Assembly: GCF_027364955.1 (NCBI RefSeq)
Contig: NZ_DAHXOI010000005.1
Span: forward strand, 1 to 64,000
From: Ferrimicrobium sp.
GTDB lineage: Bacteria > Actinomycetota > Acidimicrobiia > Acidimicrobiales > Acidimicrobiaceae
DNA: 64,000 nt
Direction of reading: 5' to 3'
The translations under genes were made by a program, and so were the position numbers. The notes below the pieces were generated by a model. The model had not been told where the DNA came from. It worked only from the letters and a program-made list of their open reading frames with translations, and searched no databases. This document shows, in pieces, positions 49,612 to 59,622 of the stretch; position 1 is the stretch's first letter; each line of letters opens with the position of its first letter.

Positions 49612-51896
49612 CAAGGGTTCGAGTCACGAAGGCCTACACGGACTGGGCGGAGCGCTTCGACACCATCACCACCCAGGAACGCCCGACAACCAGGGACTAC
49701 GCACGAGCACTCCACAACGATCCAGACGACGAGATGGACCGGCTCGCCCATGATTATCAGTGGTGGATTCAACAGTGTGACACACTGAAGCAGGCAGAGT
49801 CTGATCTGATTCGAGAGTACGTCGCTTCCATGGAGTACACTCCAACTTTTAGCTATCTGATGGTGATCGAAGACGGCAACGACCCCCGACAGCTACGGCG
49901 ATCGATCGGCACGGTGCTCACCCAGCTCTATCCTCACTGGCAGCTCGTAATGATCGACAATCACGTGAGTGATCCTGACCTGCGTCGCACCCTAGACGAC
50001 TATCAGACGCGAGATCCAAGGATTACCCAACTCACGCTAGATCGCCACCATGTCTACTCAGACGCTCTTAATAGCGCGATGGATACCGTCACCGGCGACT
50101 ACCTCGCCACCCTTCGCCCGGGTGACCTCCTCCGGCCTCACACCTTGGCCTGGTTTGGTGCCGAAGTCGCCGCCCACCGAGACACAGCGATCATCTATAG
50201 CGACCATGACTCCATCGACGATCAGGAATGTCGCCACAACCATAACTTCAAACCCGACTGGAACCCAGACCTCGCCCTCGCCCAAAACTACATCGGTCCA
50301 GCTATTGCATTCAGAACAACACTCGTGCAAGAAGCCAACGGCTTCGCCCCTCATCTCGCCCTCTATCCCACATGGGAACTCCTCCTACGCCTCACCGAGG
50401 ATCATGAACCGGCCCGCATTCGACACTGCCCAACCATCCTCTATCATCAACGCGACCCCAATACCGGACCAACAGCTCATGCATCGGACCAACACCGTCA
50501 AGAGGCCTACGAGATCGTCCACGGAGTCTTGGAACGACGAGGAGAGCTCCATACGCTTGACTGGGCACCTAACCAAAGGGACCTCATCCCACGTTACACG
50601 GTTCACGGCAACCCAAAAATCTCCATCATCATCCCAACCCACAACGGGTTGGCCGATCTTAAGGCATGTATCGAGAGTCTGAGCACCTCGACCTATCCAA
50701 ACTATGAGGTCATCGTCGTCAACAACCGGAGTGACGATCCAGCGACGCTCTCTTACCTCAACCAAATCGCACAGCTCCCCGGCCATCAGGTAATCGACTA
50801 CCCCTATGCCTTTAACTACTCGGATCTTCACAACACCGTCGTGAAGCAACTCAGCACCGATTACCTCTGCCTTCTCAACAACGACACCGAGGTCCAACGA
50901 CCAGACTGGCTCGAAGTCATGCTCGGCTACGCCCAACGACCGGGAATCGGCGCAGTCGGAGCCAAACTCCTCTACCCAGATGGCACGGTTCAACACGCGG
51001 GCGTCATCACAGGACTGCGCGGGCTCGCTGGACACGCCTTCCGATACCTGCGCGAGGACCAAGATGGCTACCAGGGCAGGGCAAACGTCCCCTATGAACT
51101 CAGTGTGGTGACCGCAGCCTGTCTCATGATCAGCGCACAGCTGTGGCGTGAAATGAACGGAATGGCAGAGGAACTGCCAATCGCATTCAACGACGTAGAC
51201 CTCTGTCTTCGCCTTCGCAAAAAGGGCTATCGCAACATCTACCAGCCCCACGCCCAACTCATCCATCACGAATCCAAGTCGCGGGGCAAGGACATCAAGC
51301 TGTCACAGCAACACCGTGCGATCCGAGAACACGGCTACATGCAATGGCGCTGGAGTCCACAGCTCTCCTCAGACCCCATGTATAATCCAAACCTTACTTT
51401 GGACTCGGAAGACTTTGTCCTCGCGATACCACGAATACAGCGGCCATGGGCACGCGGAATCCAGTGGGTCGACATCCCAGATGGCCAAAACCTCGACCAT
51501 TCACACCGCATACCCTTGCACACGAACCAGACAATCACCGCCACATGCCTGATCCCAGCTACTCTCTCAGGAACAATCGAAGCACTGCAGATCTACATCG
51601 GCGACAGTGTTGGAGAACTCGATGGCGAACTCACGGTCTCCGGGAGACACAACGGCCACACCTTCACGGTCACCGAGTCGCTGAAGGGACATCGCAGGGA
51701 ATTCCCATTCACCTTCCATCTCGGCGATCAGGCATTCGAAGCTCCATCAGGCCAACCGCTAGAACTCGGCATCACCCCACACCGAAGCCAATGGCCTGTC
51801 CATCTCCTCGCCTTCCAAACCGTAACACCTTGGGCCCACCACATCCACGGACTACCGACTCTTGCGCTCAAGATAACAGTGGGCTACCACAACTAG
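49608..51896 (+). CDS. Tandem-domain GT2 glycosyltransferase with degenerate first domain
   Basis: The 762-residue protein is a paralogue of the 39.5-42.0 kb protein, sharing SDHDSIDD/YSDEDK-type, NPDLALAQNYIG, VGAKLLYPDGTVQHAGVI and LIHHESKSRGKD blocks. GT-A domain 2 (about 325-560) is intact (ISIIIPTHNG, VNNRSDDPA, LLNNDTEV). Domain 1 (about 75-290) has lost both acidic motifs: DDGS is replaced by IDNHVSD and DHDD by RPGD. It is probably non-catalytic. The ATG overlaps the methyltransferase stop (ATGA), so the two are coupled. Likely role: surface polysaccharide extension. Confidence 0.88.
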   Translation: MTRVRVTKAYTDWAERFDTITTQERPTTRDYARALHNDPDDEMDRLAHDYQWWIQQCDTLKQAESDLIREYVASMEYTPTFSYLMVIEDGNDPRQLRRSIGTVLTQLYPHWQLVMIDNHVSDPDLRRTLDDYQTRDPRITQLTLDRHHVYSDALNSAMDTVTGDYLATLRPGDLLRPHTLAWFGAEVAAHRDTAIIYSDHDSIDDQECRHNHNFKPDWNPDLALAQNYIGPAIAFRTTLVQEANGFAPHLALYPTWELLLRLTEDHEPARIRHCPTILYHQRDPNTGPTAHASDQHRQEAYEIVHGVLERRGELHTLDWAPNQRDLIPRYTVHGNPKISIIIPTHNGLADLKACIESLSTSTYPNYEVIVVNNRSDDPATLSYLNQIAQLPGHQVIDYPYAFNYSDLHNTVVKQLSTDYLCLLNNDTEVQRPDWLEVMLGYAQRPGIGAVGAKLLYPDGTVQHAGVITGLRGLAGHAFRYLREDQDGYQGRANVPYELSVVTAACLMISAQLWREMNGMAEELPIAFNDVDLCLRLRKKGYRNIYQPHAQLIHHESKSRGKDIKLSQQHRAIREHGYMQWRWSPQLSSDPMYNPNLTLDSEDFVLAIPRIQRPWARGIQWVDIPDGQNLDHSHRIPLHTNQTITATCLIPATLSGTIEALQIYIGDSVGELDGELTVSGRHNGHTFTVTESLKGHRREFPFTFHLGDQAFEAPSGQPLELGITPHRSQWPVHLLAFQTVTPWAHHIHGLPTLALKITVGYHN

Positions 51897-52120
51897 GCCA
51901 ACCTACCGCACCTCCTAACTCGAACCATCACTACACCGCACAGCTGACGTCGATCCGCTCCGCGAATGCAGCTAAACCACCGCCCGCACCAGCCAGTCTG
52001 ACAAGACACTCCTCAAACACACAACAACTTAACCACTCCCCGGAAACTTGGCGGATCTCCGCAACCCGACCCTCTCAATTCATCTATCAACGAGGCACTG
52101 CACCGCCTCGAAAACAAGAC

Positions 52121-52150
52121 TCAGGGCAGGTACCGAAGTACCTGCCCTGA
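52121..52150 (-). terminator. Terminator with UUCG tetraloop after the surface-protein gene
   Basis: A perfect 13-bp stem, arm TCAGGGCAGGTAC (52121-52133) with its complement at 52138-52150, closes on a C(UUCG)G tetraloop on the minus strand. It is followed by a T-rich but interrupted tract (GTCTTGTTTTC). It lies 22 nt after the stop of the leftward gene. It could also stop the rightward glycosyltransferase transcript, though no T tract exists on that side. Confidence 0.82.
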
Positions 52151-52172
52151 TGAACTGTTGTTGAAGGGTTGA

Positions 52173-54581
52173 CTAGAGACTGGAGAGCGTATAGCTACCC
52201 GTCATAGCAACCGGAAGGACATATTGGAACGAGTAACCATCGGTCATGAACTGCGTAGCGCTCATGAACTGATAGAGTGTTCCACCATCGCTGACCCAGA
52301 TCCCGGCTGTGCCGAGAGGCTGAACCAGTGTACCGTTAGCACTCGCCGTGGCATTCGTTGGTGTCGAGCCAGAGCCCATGACCACCATTGCGCCAGTCAT
52401 CTTCTGAATCGAAGCGAGCTCGGCTGGTGTAGCGATACCAGTAGCAACGCCACCAGCATACTCATAGATGGTCGAACCGAACTGAACCAATGCACCGTTG
52501 GCCATTGTCGCAGCAGCCGTCGGAGGAGCACCAGCGCCTGCGGTGAGCCCACCTGCGTTAGGAACTGGAATCACCTGACTGGCAACATAACCATCCTTCA
52601 TGAACTGTGACATGGAGGAGAACTGGTAAATCTCACCATTGGTACCAACGACCCAGTAGCCAGAGGTTCCAACAGGGTTGATCAACGTTCCAGCCGCTGG
52701 CATAGGAGCTGTCGGGAAGGTACCTGAAACCACACTGCTGTGATCCATCTTCATAATGTCACCGAACACCGTTGGGGTCGGAATACCAAAGGCATAGCCA
52801 CCCGCAACCACGTCGATCTGGCCCCCAGACTTAATGAGCGCACCGTTAGGATACGTCATGCTAGCCGTCGGCACTGTTGTCACAGGAGCTTGTGCAGCCT
52901 CGATCACTCCGGCATCTGTACTACTAGCTAGGCTAGCCGTATCATTGATATTCGTCGTACTCGGGTTAATGACACCATCAACCGTAAGACTGAACATGTC
53001 TCCAGAAGCCAAGCCATTTGGGAGTTCAATCTCCACCGAATCCGTGCCGCCACCGGATACGATCGATGGATCCGTGAACGAGTCAGACGGAGTCGTCGAA
53101 TCAGTAAGCGTGTAGTCAGGCCCATAGTTCGGGAAGACTGCTCCGCTACTAGCCAACGTAAATGTATCTGTCAATGCGCCACCAGCCAACGCACCATTCG
53201 CCTCTATGTTACTAATGGTCCAGTTCGAGAGGGCTCCAGGCTGACTGTCCGAAGGTGTTACCTGAATCTGGGGCACGGAACTCGCAGCGGCTACCGTCAC
53301 ATTCTGCGTAGCTGGAAGAGTGTCCTCATTGGTAGAGAGACCAACGGAAACCGAACCAGAAGCAGCAAATGTAGCGCTGTACGATACGAGCTGATACTTA
53401 TCTCCGGAAACCGTAGCGGTCGACAGGGTCCATGAATCAGAGGAAGGAGCGCCAAGACTATATTGCACACCCGTCGTCAGGTTCGTAAGGAGATTTGTTG
53501 ACCCTGGAGTGAATCCGCTCACTGTGATGGTATTCGAACCACCAGTATTCGACGTGAAGTCCAGGGTAACATTAGAGGCGACACCCTCGACCGCACCCGG
53601 GGCCGAAGCACTAAACGCATCAACCGAAGTGCCCAAATCCACGGCTCCAGTCACAGCAGTACCGCTTGTCGGTGCATCAATTCCGAAAGTCTGGACACCA
53701 GCACTTCCATTGACAGCATCAGTTACGGTGACGGTCAGCTCATCGCCGCTAGCAATGGAATCTCCACTAGGAAGCGTAAGTACAGCTGCAGCAGTATATG
53801 GAGTGGCGCTGGTGTCAGCCGAGATCTGGACATCACTCGCTGGAATCACAAATGTCTTCCCAGAAGTGTTGTCGACCACCGTATAAGCGCCACTGGTAGT
53901 GAAAGCCCCTTCACCCGCAGAGGTGGTGCTACTATCCGAAATGGTAAGCGTACCTCCGGAAGCAACAGCCGCGCCAGCAGCACCCTCGAACGTCCAGGTG
54001 ACACCCGTATCTGACGGTATAGCCGGATTGGCCGAATCGACAGGAGCGTATCCAGCCGACAAGGTTACCGAATTTGACGTAACCGCATTAGCATCCGTCG
54101 AGGTCGAAACCGTCACAGAAGCGGGGGACGTCGCTGGGTTGGAGACATCTCCAAGCACAACCGTGATTTGATCACCAGCATTCCATGCAAATCCGGGCGT
54201 TAGCGAAACACTTGTGGACGCGTCAGTGGGTGTGATCGATCCGGCAGCAGTCCCTGTCGTATTATCGACAACAGACGTTACGGTTGCCGAACTTAAGCCA
54301 GTACCACCGATGAAAATCTTGTCAGTATCTGTGCCTGCACTCGTTGCCTTGAAAGACACCGTGTACTGGACACCTGTTGCGCTCTCAGTTGAGTTCGTCA
54401 GAGACAAAGAAACCGCCGAGACCGAGGTGGCCGAACCGATAGAAAACGGAGCTGAAGTCAGCGTTGTAGACGCATACGCCGTACCACTCACCGCAAGAAC
54501 CGCGCCGAGCCCACCTGCTGTGAGCGCTGCAGCGCCAGCCATGTTCATCAACCGCCGATACATAGAAGAACGACTATTCAA
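52173..54581 (-). CDS. Large secreted Ser/Thr-rich surface protein
   Basis: The 802-residue protein has a signal peptide (MNSRSSMYRRLMNMAG, then AAALTAGGLGAVLAVSGTAYA) and about 560 residues of beta-rich, Ser/Thr/Val/Gly-rich sequence resembling repeated Ig-like or S-layer modules. Two copies of a C-terminal repeat follow: GTSGYWVVGTNGEIYQFSSM with QFMKDGYVASQVIPVP, and GTAGIWVSDGGTLYQFMSAT with QFMTDGYSFQYVLPVA. Two further segments alternate with them (NGALVQFGSTIYEYAGG). The TTG start is supported by AGGAGG 7 nt upstream; a later ATG (54563) is 25 nt from it. An abundant envelope or S-layer-like protein is plausible but unproved. Confidence 0.78.
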   Translation of the reverse strand: MNSRSSMYRRLMNMAGAAALTAGGLGAVLAVSGTAYASTTLTSAPFSIGSATSVSAVSLSLTNSTESATGVQYTVSFKATSAGTDTDKIFIGGTGLSSATVTSVVDNTTGTAAGSITPTDASTSVSLTPGFAWNAGDQITVVLGDVSNPATSPASVTVSTSTDANAVTSNSVTLSAGYAPVDSANPAIPSDTGVTWTFEGAAGAAVASGGTLTISDSSTTSAGEGAFTTSGAYTVVDNTSGKTFVIPASDVQISADTSATPYTAAAVLTLPSGDSIASGDELTVTVTDAVNGSAGVQTFGIDAPTSGTAVTGAVDLGTSVDAFSASAPGAVEGVASNVTLDFTSNTGGSNTITVSGFTPGSTNLLTNLTTGVQYSLGAPSSDSWTLSTATVSGDKYQLVSYSATFAASGSVSVGLSTNEDTLPATQNVTVAAASSVPQIQVTPSDSQPGALSNWTISNIEANGALAGGALTDTFTLASSGAVFPNYGPDYTLTDSTTPSDSFTDPSIVSGGGTDSVEIELPNGLASGDMFSLTVDGVINPSTTNINDTASLASSTDAGVIEAAQAPVTTVPTASMTYPNGALIKSGGQIDVVAGGYAFGIPTPTVFGDIMKMDHSSVVSGTFPTAPMPAAGTLINPVGTSGYWVVGTNGEIYQFSSMSQFMKDGYVASQVIPVPNAGGLTAGAGAPPTAAATMANGALVQFGSTIYEYAGGVATGIATPAELASIQKMTGAMVVMGSGSTPTNATASANGTLVQPLGTAGIWVSDGGTLYQFMSATQFMTDGYSFQYVLPVAMTGSYTLSSL

Positions 54582-55156
54582 CCTATAACCTCCTCGTGGT
54601 TACTTTCTGTTTCCAGACTTAGTGTGCAAGAGCAACATGATCCAACCCTACTGGACTTCACTATATCACGTGCCTTCTCCAACTTGGGCTAGATAATCAA
54701 AGAAATCTCAACATTCGTACGAGATAACCTTCCGCTAGACTCCAAACACCCTGCCACTCTAGCACGAGTGCCGCACGCGTCACCCAATCACGTTATATCC
54801 TCATCACCAAAAACTCACTGGGTAAACGGCAAGTGCGGTAAACAATTCTCATAGCACGGACTAGTTGAGAACCAAGATCGTGGTGATTGGGTGGTAGTGG
54901 GCAAACGAACGAATGTTGCTGCGTTGTCTCTCCAAGTCATCGTGTACTACTCCAAACATTCTCAACCCACCCTACTACCGATCTATCGCAACAACGTGGT
55001 CGTCACTTCCACCCTGATGATTCAAACCGATAGGAAGGATAGAAAGAAGGTCTGGCCCAAATTTGAGCTGGCACCACTACGCAATACCATGGGTATCAGT
55101 GATCCCCGTTTTTAGCGTTTCTCCTTCATCAGATGCATCGCTCCAATGGATCAACG
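54582..55156. other. Upstream region of the surface-protein gene
   Basis: About 570 bp, AT-richer than its surroundings, containing the surface-protein leader and promoter region. No gene supported; a 74-codon plus-strand frame (54891-55115) has no family features. No clear terminator for clpB is visible on the minus strand. Confidence 0.35.
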
Positions 55157-57637
55157 TCACGAAATCACCAACTCATCCCCCACCCCATCGACGGTGATCG
55201 TCGACCCCTCTGGGTACTTCCCCGACAGGATCGCAACCGCCACCGGGTCGCCCACCATCTTCTGGATCACCCGCTTCAAGGGTCGAGCTCCGAACGCTGG
55301 ATCATACCCCTGGGTCACCAGAATCCGCTTGGCATCATCGGTGACCATGAGTTCGAGTCGACGATCAGCTAACCTTCGACGCAGTGCATCGAGCTGGATG
55401 TCGACGATCTTCGTGAGGTCTGCCTCGGTGAGTGATACAAAGCGGATGATCTCATCGATCCGGTTCACAAACTCCGGTTTGAAGAAGAGCCTCGGATCCT
55501 CCGCCAGGTTCGATGTCATGATCAAAATGGTGTTGGTGAAGTTCACCACCCGGCCCTGGCCATCGGTCAAGCGACCATCGTCCAAGATGGCAAGGAAGAT
55601 GTTAAAGACATCCGAGTGCGCCTTCTCGATCTCGTCAAAGAGAATCACGCTGTAGGGGCGCCGCCTTACCGCCTCGGTGAGCTGTCCACCCTCGCCGTAG
55701 CCGACGTATCCCGGAGGCGCACCGACAAGGCGTGCCACCGCATGGCGCTCCTGGTACTCGGACATGTCGATTCGAATGACGGCGCGTTCATCGTCGAAGA
55801 GGTACTCTGCCAACGCCTTGGCCATCTCGGTCTTACCGACACCAGTTGGACCCAGGAAGAGAAAACTCCCGATCGGCCGGTGTGGATCGGAGAGTCCCGC
55901 ACGCGAGCGCCGAATGGCGTTGGCGACCGCTGAGACCGCCTGCTCTTGGCCGATGACCCGTTGATGCAGGGCATCCTCGATATGGAGCAGCTTCTCCATC
56001 TCACTCTCTAAGAGCTTGGAGACCGGAATGCCGGTCGCCTTAGCTACTACCTCTGCAATGTCCTCTGGGTCGACCTCCTCCTTTAACATCCTCACCCCAC
56101 CCTGGAACTCAGCGAGTTGCCGGGTAGCCTCGTCGATCTGTCGTGAGAGCTCGGGAACCTGACCATAGCGGATCTCTGCCGCACGATCGAGATTGCCGAT
56201 GCGCTCGTGATTGTCGGCTTCGGCCTTCAACTGTTCGAGTCGCTCCTTCATCTCGCGAATCTTGCCGATCGAGTCGCGCTCGAGTTGCCACTGGGCATTG
56301 AGCGCGGCGAGCTCCTCCCGATCGTCGGCCAGTTCGCGTTCGATCCGACCGAGCCTCTCCACCGAGGCGGCGTCGCTCTCCTTAGCGAGCGAGATCCGCT
56401 CGATCTCAAGTTGGCGAATACGCCGCTCGACGGTATCGACCTCGCTTGGACGAGAGTCGATCTCCATCCGGAGTTTGGCGGCGGCCTCATCGATGAGGTC
56501 GATGGCCTTGTCAGGGAGGAAGCGGTTGGTCACATAACGATCCGAGAGGACCGCAGCCGCTACGAGGGCCGAGTCCTGGATGCGCACCCCATGGTGGACC
56601 TCGTAGCGCTCCTTCAGACCTCGCAGAATCCCAATCGTATCCTCGACCGAGGGAGGCGGGATGATGAGCTGTTGGAACCGACGCTCGAGGGCCGGATCCT
56701 TCTCGATATACTTGCGATACTCATCGAGGGTTGTCGCCCCGATCATCCTCAACTCACCACGGGCAAGCATTGGCTTTAACATGTTGGAGGCGTCCATGGA
56801 ACCCTCGGCGGCCCCAGCACCCACCACGGTGTGCATCTCGTCGATGAAGGTGATGACCTCACCGTTGGAGTCCTTGATCGCCTTGAGGACCGCCTTTAGG
56901 CGCTCCTCGAACTCACCACGGTACTTCGCACCTGCCACCATGGAACCAAGATCCAAAGCGATCAACCGCTTGTTCTTCAACCCCTCGGGAACATCGCCCT
57001 CGACGATTCGCTTGGCCAACCCCTCGACGATGGCGGTCTTGCCAACACCTGGCTCACCGATGAGCACTGGGTTGTTCTTGCTCCGACGTGAAAGGATCTG
57101 GATGATCCGCCGGATCTCCTCGTCCCGCCCGATCACAGGGTCGATCTTGCCCGCACGCGCGTCAGCTGTCAGGTCGCGTCCGTACTTCTCTAACGCCTGG
57201 AGTGTCTCCTCCGGGTTCTCGCTCGTGACTCGGTTGTCCCCACGGATCTCACGCAACGCGGTCTTGATCTGTTCAGCGGTCACCCCGAACACGGTGGGTA
57301 ACTGGATCAAGAGATGCTCGACCGAGAGATAGGAGTCTCCCAACTCCTGGCGGGTCTTGTCGGCTGCCTCAAGGACCGCGATCAACGCGCCTGAGAACTG
57401 CGCCTGGCTGCCATAGGCCTTGGGTAGCTTTGCGATCGCCTCCAAGAGCTTGGTCCTCGCCGCCCCGATCTGGACACCCAGACGTTCCAGGATTGGCAGG
57501 GCGATCCCATCGGGTTGTCCAAGGAGCGCGACCGCAAGGTGCTCCTTGGTCACCTCCGGATTCGAACTCCGCCTCGCCAGCTCAACCGCTGCCTCGATCG
57601 CCTCGCGGGTCTTAACGGTCCATGTACTCTGATCCAT
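55157..57637 (-). CDS. clpB: ATP-dependent disaggregase ClpB
   Basis: The 826-residue Hsp100 protein works with DnaK/DnaJ/GrpE to dissolve aggregates. It has an N-domain (1-145), AAA-1 with [18 protein letters not shown] and [12 protein letters not shown], the middle coiled-coil propeller (about 400-520), and AAA-2 with [39 protein letters not shown] and FDEIEKAH. It is shorter than usual ClpB because the segment after ILIMTSN is cut down: only about six residues (LAEDPR) separate TSN from the [13 protein letters not shown] strand, where most family members have 20 or more. GAGGTGA stands before the ATG. Confidence 0.94.
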   Translation of the reverse strand: MDQSTWTVKTREAIEAAVELARRSSNPEVTKEHLAVALLGQPDGIALPILERLGVQIGAARTKLLEAIAKLPKAYGSQAQFSGALIAVLEAADKTRQELGDSYLSVEHLLIQLPTVFGVTAEQIKTALREIRGDNRVTSENPEETLQALEKYGRDLTADARAGKIDPVIGRDEEIRRIIQILSRRSKNNPVLIGEPGVGKTAIVEGLAKRIVEGDVPEGLKNKRLIALDLGSMVAGAKYRGEFEERLKAVLKAIKDSNGEVITFIDEMHTVVGAGAAEGSMDASNMLKPMLARGELRMIGATTLDEYRKYIEKDPALERRFQQLIIPPPSVEDTIGILRGLKERYEVHHGVRIQDSALVAAAVLSDRYVTNRFLPDKAIDLIDEAAAKLRMEIDSRPSEVDTVERRIRQLEIERISLAKESDAASVERLGRIERELADDREELAALNAQWQLERDSIGKIREMKERLEQLKAEADNHERIGNLDRAAEIRYGQVPELSRQIDEATRQLAEFQGGVRMLKEEVDPEDIAEVVAKATGIPVSKLLESEMEKLLHIEDALHQRVIGQEQAVSAVANAIRRSRAGLSDPHRPIGSFLFLGPTGVGKTEMAKALAEYLFDDERAVIRIDMSEYQERHAVARLVGAPPGYVGYGEGGQLTEAVRRRPYSVILFDEIEKAHSDVFNIFLAILDDGRLTDGQGRVVNFTNTILIMTSNLAEDPRLFFKPEFVNRIDEIIRFVSLTEADLTKIVDIQLDALRRRLADRRLELMVTDDAKRILVTQGYDPAFGARPLKRVIQKMVGDPVAVAILSGKYPEGSTITVDGVGDELVIS

Positions 57638-58233
57638 TGTTCACCTCATCCTCTGTACTCGTAACGACTTCATCTACTTGTTTGTCTCGTTCATACTCTT
57701 CTTGGCATCACTACTCTGAACACCACCACCAGCCCGTTGAACTAGTATTGGTTCCCACGACCCAGAGTCGCTGACCCCGAGCCCGCATCTGCGCTTCTCA
57801 TCACGCGATGTAGCCGGGTGCTCTCCGTCTCCTTTGAAGCCAGAATCCCCCTCTCAACGAAGCTGGATTCCCCACGGTAGAACACAAGGCTTCGCATCTC
57901 TCGTGCACTGTCACCCACCGATGACATATGGGTAATGCCGACGTTGGCTCTTTGCCAGGAACCGTTACCAGAGCGCTCGATCACTCTATTATTATGCAAC
58001 ATCACCGCGCAGGAGCCTCCATGGAACCGAGCTGCTCGGTTCGAGCAAGCTCATCCAAGCTGACCGATCCAAACCGAGGGTGTCGCGCAGGCGGTGTCTT
58101 GGCAATAATGTGTGACTGGTTGGATCGAGATAATGACATCGCTAGCCAAGCTACGCCCCCAGTAGCCAGTGCTCCTCGGATCTCGCTGAGTGCCTTCCCC
58201 AAATGCCACAAGGTCAGATTACGCGTATCCATC

Positions 58234-58413
58234 GTTCCACCTCTTACGGTGTGATCTCTCACCCAATGGTCCCTTACCGTATCGCCTCTCACCGTATCGT
58301 CTCCAAACAGGTTGCCTGTACTGTACTGCACTGTCTTGCATTGTGCTGTCTTGCGCTGCACCATCTTGCATTGTGCTGTCTCTCAACATGTTGCCTCTCA
58401 TCAGCCCTCCGAT
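58234..58413. repeat. 15-bp degenerate tandem array, about 12 units
   Basis: Phase is exactly 15 from 58234 to 58413. Representative units: GTATCGCCTCTCACC (58279), GTATCGTCTCCAAAC (58294), TACTGCACTGTCTTG (58324), CATTGTGCTGTCTTG (58339), CGCTGCACCATCTTG (58354) and CATTGTGCTGTCTCT (58369). Neighbouring units are more alike than distant ones, as expected for local slippage or unequal crossing-over followed by mutation. There are no spacers, so this is not a CRISPR. Confidence 0.85.
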
Positions 58414-58850
58414 GCCCACTTCTGTCGATAAGAAATCCGAACAACGTTTCCCGCACCCTCCTTCGACCTCGTATCTCTCGGCGCAGCGAGGTGAGTGTTT
58501 CTCAGGCTTGCTCTCATCTGTTATGCCCATGGTGGTGCCATAATGAACTCGTCACCTCGTTATCTCGCACCGACGATTGGCGTGCTCTCAGCCTCGAAGA
58601 ACCTCCGCCCCATGACCGATATGGCATCACTGCGTTCTTACCGCCACATCCCGCGATCCAGGTTTTCTGCCTTGGTGCCTCTGTCTCATGTTCACTCCCC
58701 CAAGACTCCGTATGCAACGGGCAGGTTGGCCCCAAGTGCTTAGCAATCTGTGTTCCTTGCCGGCAAGCACACCATGGCTCGACACCGTTGTTCCTGGCCG
58801 ACTCAGCACTAGCGCAGAGTCCTGGCATATCCCAATCTCCGGGTACCTTA

Positions 58851-58882
58851 TTATTGCTAAGCTTGATTATTGCTAAGCTTGT
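58851..58882. repeat. 16-bp direct duplication
   Basis: TTATTGCTAAGCTTGA at 58851-58866 is repeated at 58867-58882 with a single final difference. It lies in the non-coding interval before hspR. Confidence 0.85.
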
Positions 58883-59189
58883 TTTGCGTCATACCATCTC
58901 CGGCAATGCCCCTCGCATCCACATATGGGCCAGATCCCGGGATCGGAGTGTTCCCGCGTGTTAGCCTCCCCGCGAAAAACCTCCGGCGAAGCAATGAACA
59001 AACCCATTGAACACGTCTTCAATACCCTGCCTTCGTTGAGCCACCCTTCCGATCCTTAACCTCTCACTGGCTGGCATCCTTGTCGTCCGACACCACGACA
59101 TCTCACGCGCCTGACTCTTGTCCTCGTCTCGGCTTGCGCCCCCTACCGCCTGGGTTCACACCCGCGCGGTAGGCGACCAAATCTGATCC

Positions 59190-59615
59190 CTAGCGACGGA
59201 TCTGGGTGCTCTTCACATGAACCACCGCCTGGGAAAGCGGAACGAGATCACGCCGGTAATGACGATGGATCTCCTTCTCACGAAGACGTGCCAGTTCTCG
59301 CTCGCGTTCGAGTTCGGCTCTGAGCTCAGCGACCTCAGCCTCTAGCTCAATCACCCGACGCACACCCTCGATGTTGAGACCCGCATCGGTCAACTCTGCG
59401 ATGCGTCGCAGCCGTGCGAGATCGTGTTCGCTATAACGCCTTGAGCCGCCCCCGGTACGGTTTGGTTCAAGCAAACCCCGTCGTTCATAGACCCGTAAGG
59501 TCTGAGGGTGCATGCCAGCGAGCTCGGCAGCCACCGAGATCACATACACCCCCCTCCCGATGGCGGCACCCTCGAAGGCGCCGCGCCTGGCCTGGCCTTC
59601 GATATCACTTACCAT
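59190..59615 (-). CDS. hspR: HspR, MerR-family heat-shock repressor
   Basis: The 141-residue repressor has a MerR-type helix-turn-helix (ISVAAELAGMHPQTLRVYER, then RRGLLEPNRTGGGSRRYSEH) and a C-terminal coiled coil (EAEVAELRAELERERELARL). HspR binds HAIR sites with DnaK as co-repressor and shuts off chaperone genes. It is the last gene of the dnaK-grpE-dnaJ-hspR operon, the usual actinobacterial order, 7 nt after dnaJ. The ATG is preceded by AGAGG; initiation at a later codon near VYVISVAAEL is possible. Confidence 0.93.
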   Translation of the reverse strand: MVSDIEGQARRGAFEGAAIGRGVYVISVAAELAGMHPQTLRVYERRGLLEPNRTGGGSRRYSEHDLARLRRIAELTDAGLNIEGVRRVIELEAEVAELRAELERERELARLREKEIHRHYRRDLVPLSQAVVHVKSTQIRR

Positions 59616-59622
59616 CTAGCCT

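Larger units (their letters stand above)
57638..59189. other. 1.55-kb region between clpB and hspR, repeat-rich
   Basis: No gene is assigned with confidence. Two minus-strand frames, 58002-58364 (120 codons) and 57742-58005 (87 codons), overlap by ATGA like coupled genes. The first has a short hydrophobic stretch (GALATGGVAWLAMSLS), but its N-terminal half lies in a 15-bp repeat array, so coding is doubtful. A stem CCTACCGC (59142-59149) / GCGGTAGG (59166-59173) after hspR may mark its transcript end. No HAIR-like site was found before clpB. Confidence 0.4.

Noticed and set aside
50385-51269. 294-codon open frame on the minus strand
   Set aside because: Antisense to the second GT2 gene; no recognisable domain or ribosome site.
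53509-54588. Consecutive plus-strand frames opposite the surface-protein gene
   Set aside because: They mirror the Ser/Thr/Val-rich repeats of the minus-strand gene, which has a signal peptide, a ribosome site and a terminator.
58234-58413. CRISPR array
   Set aside because: Units are contiguous with no spacers, the period is 15 nt, and there are no cas genes in the window.
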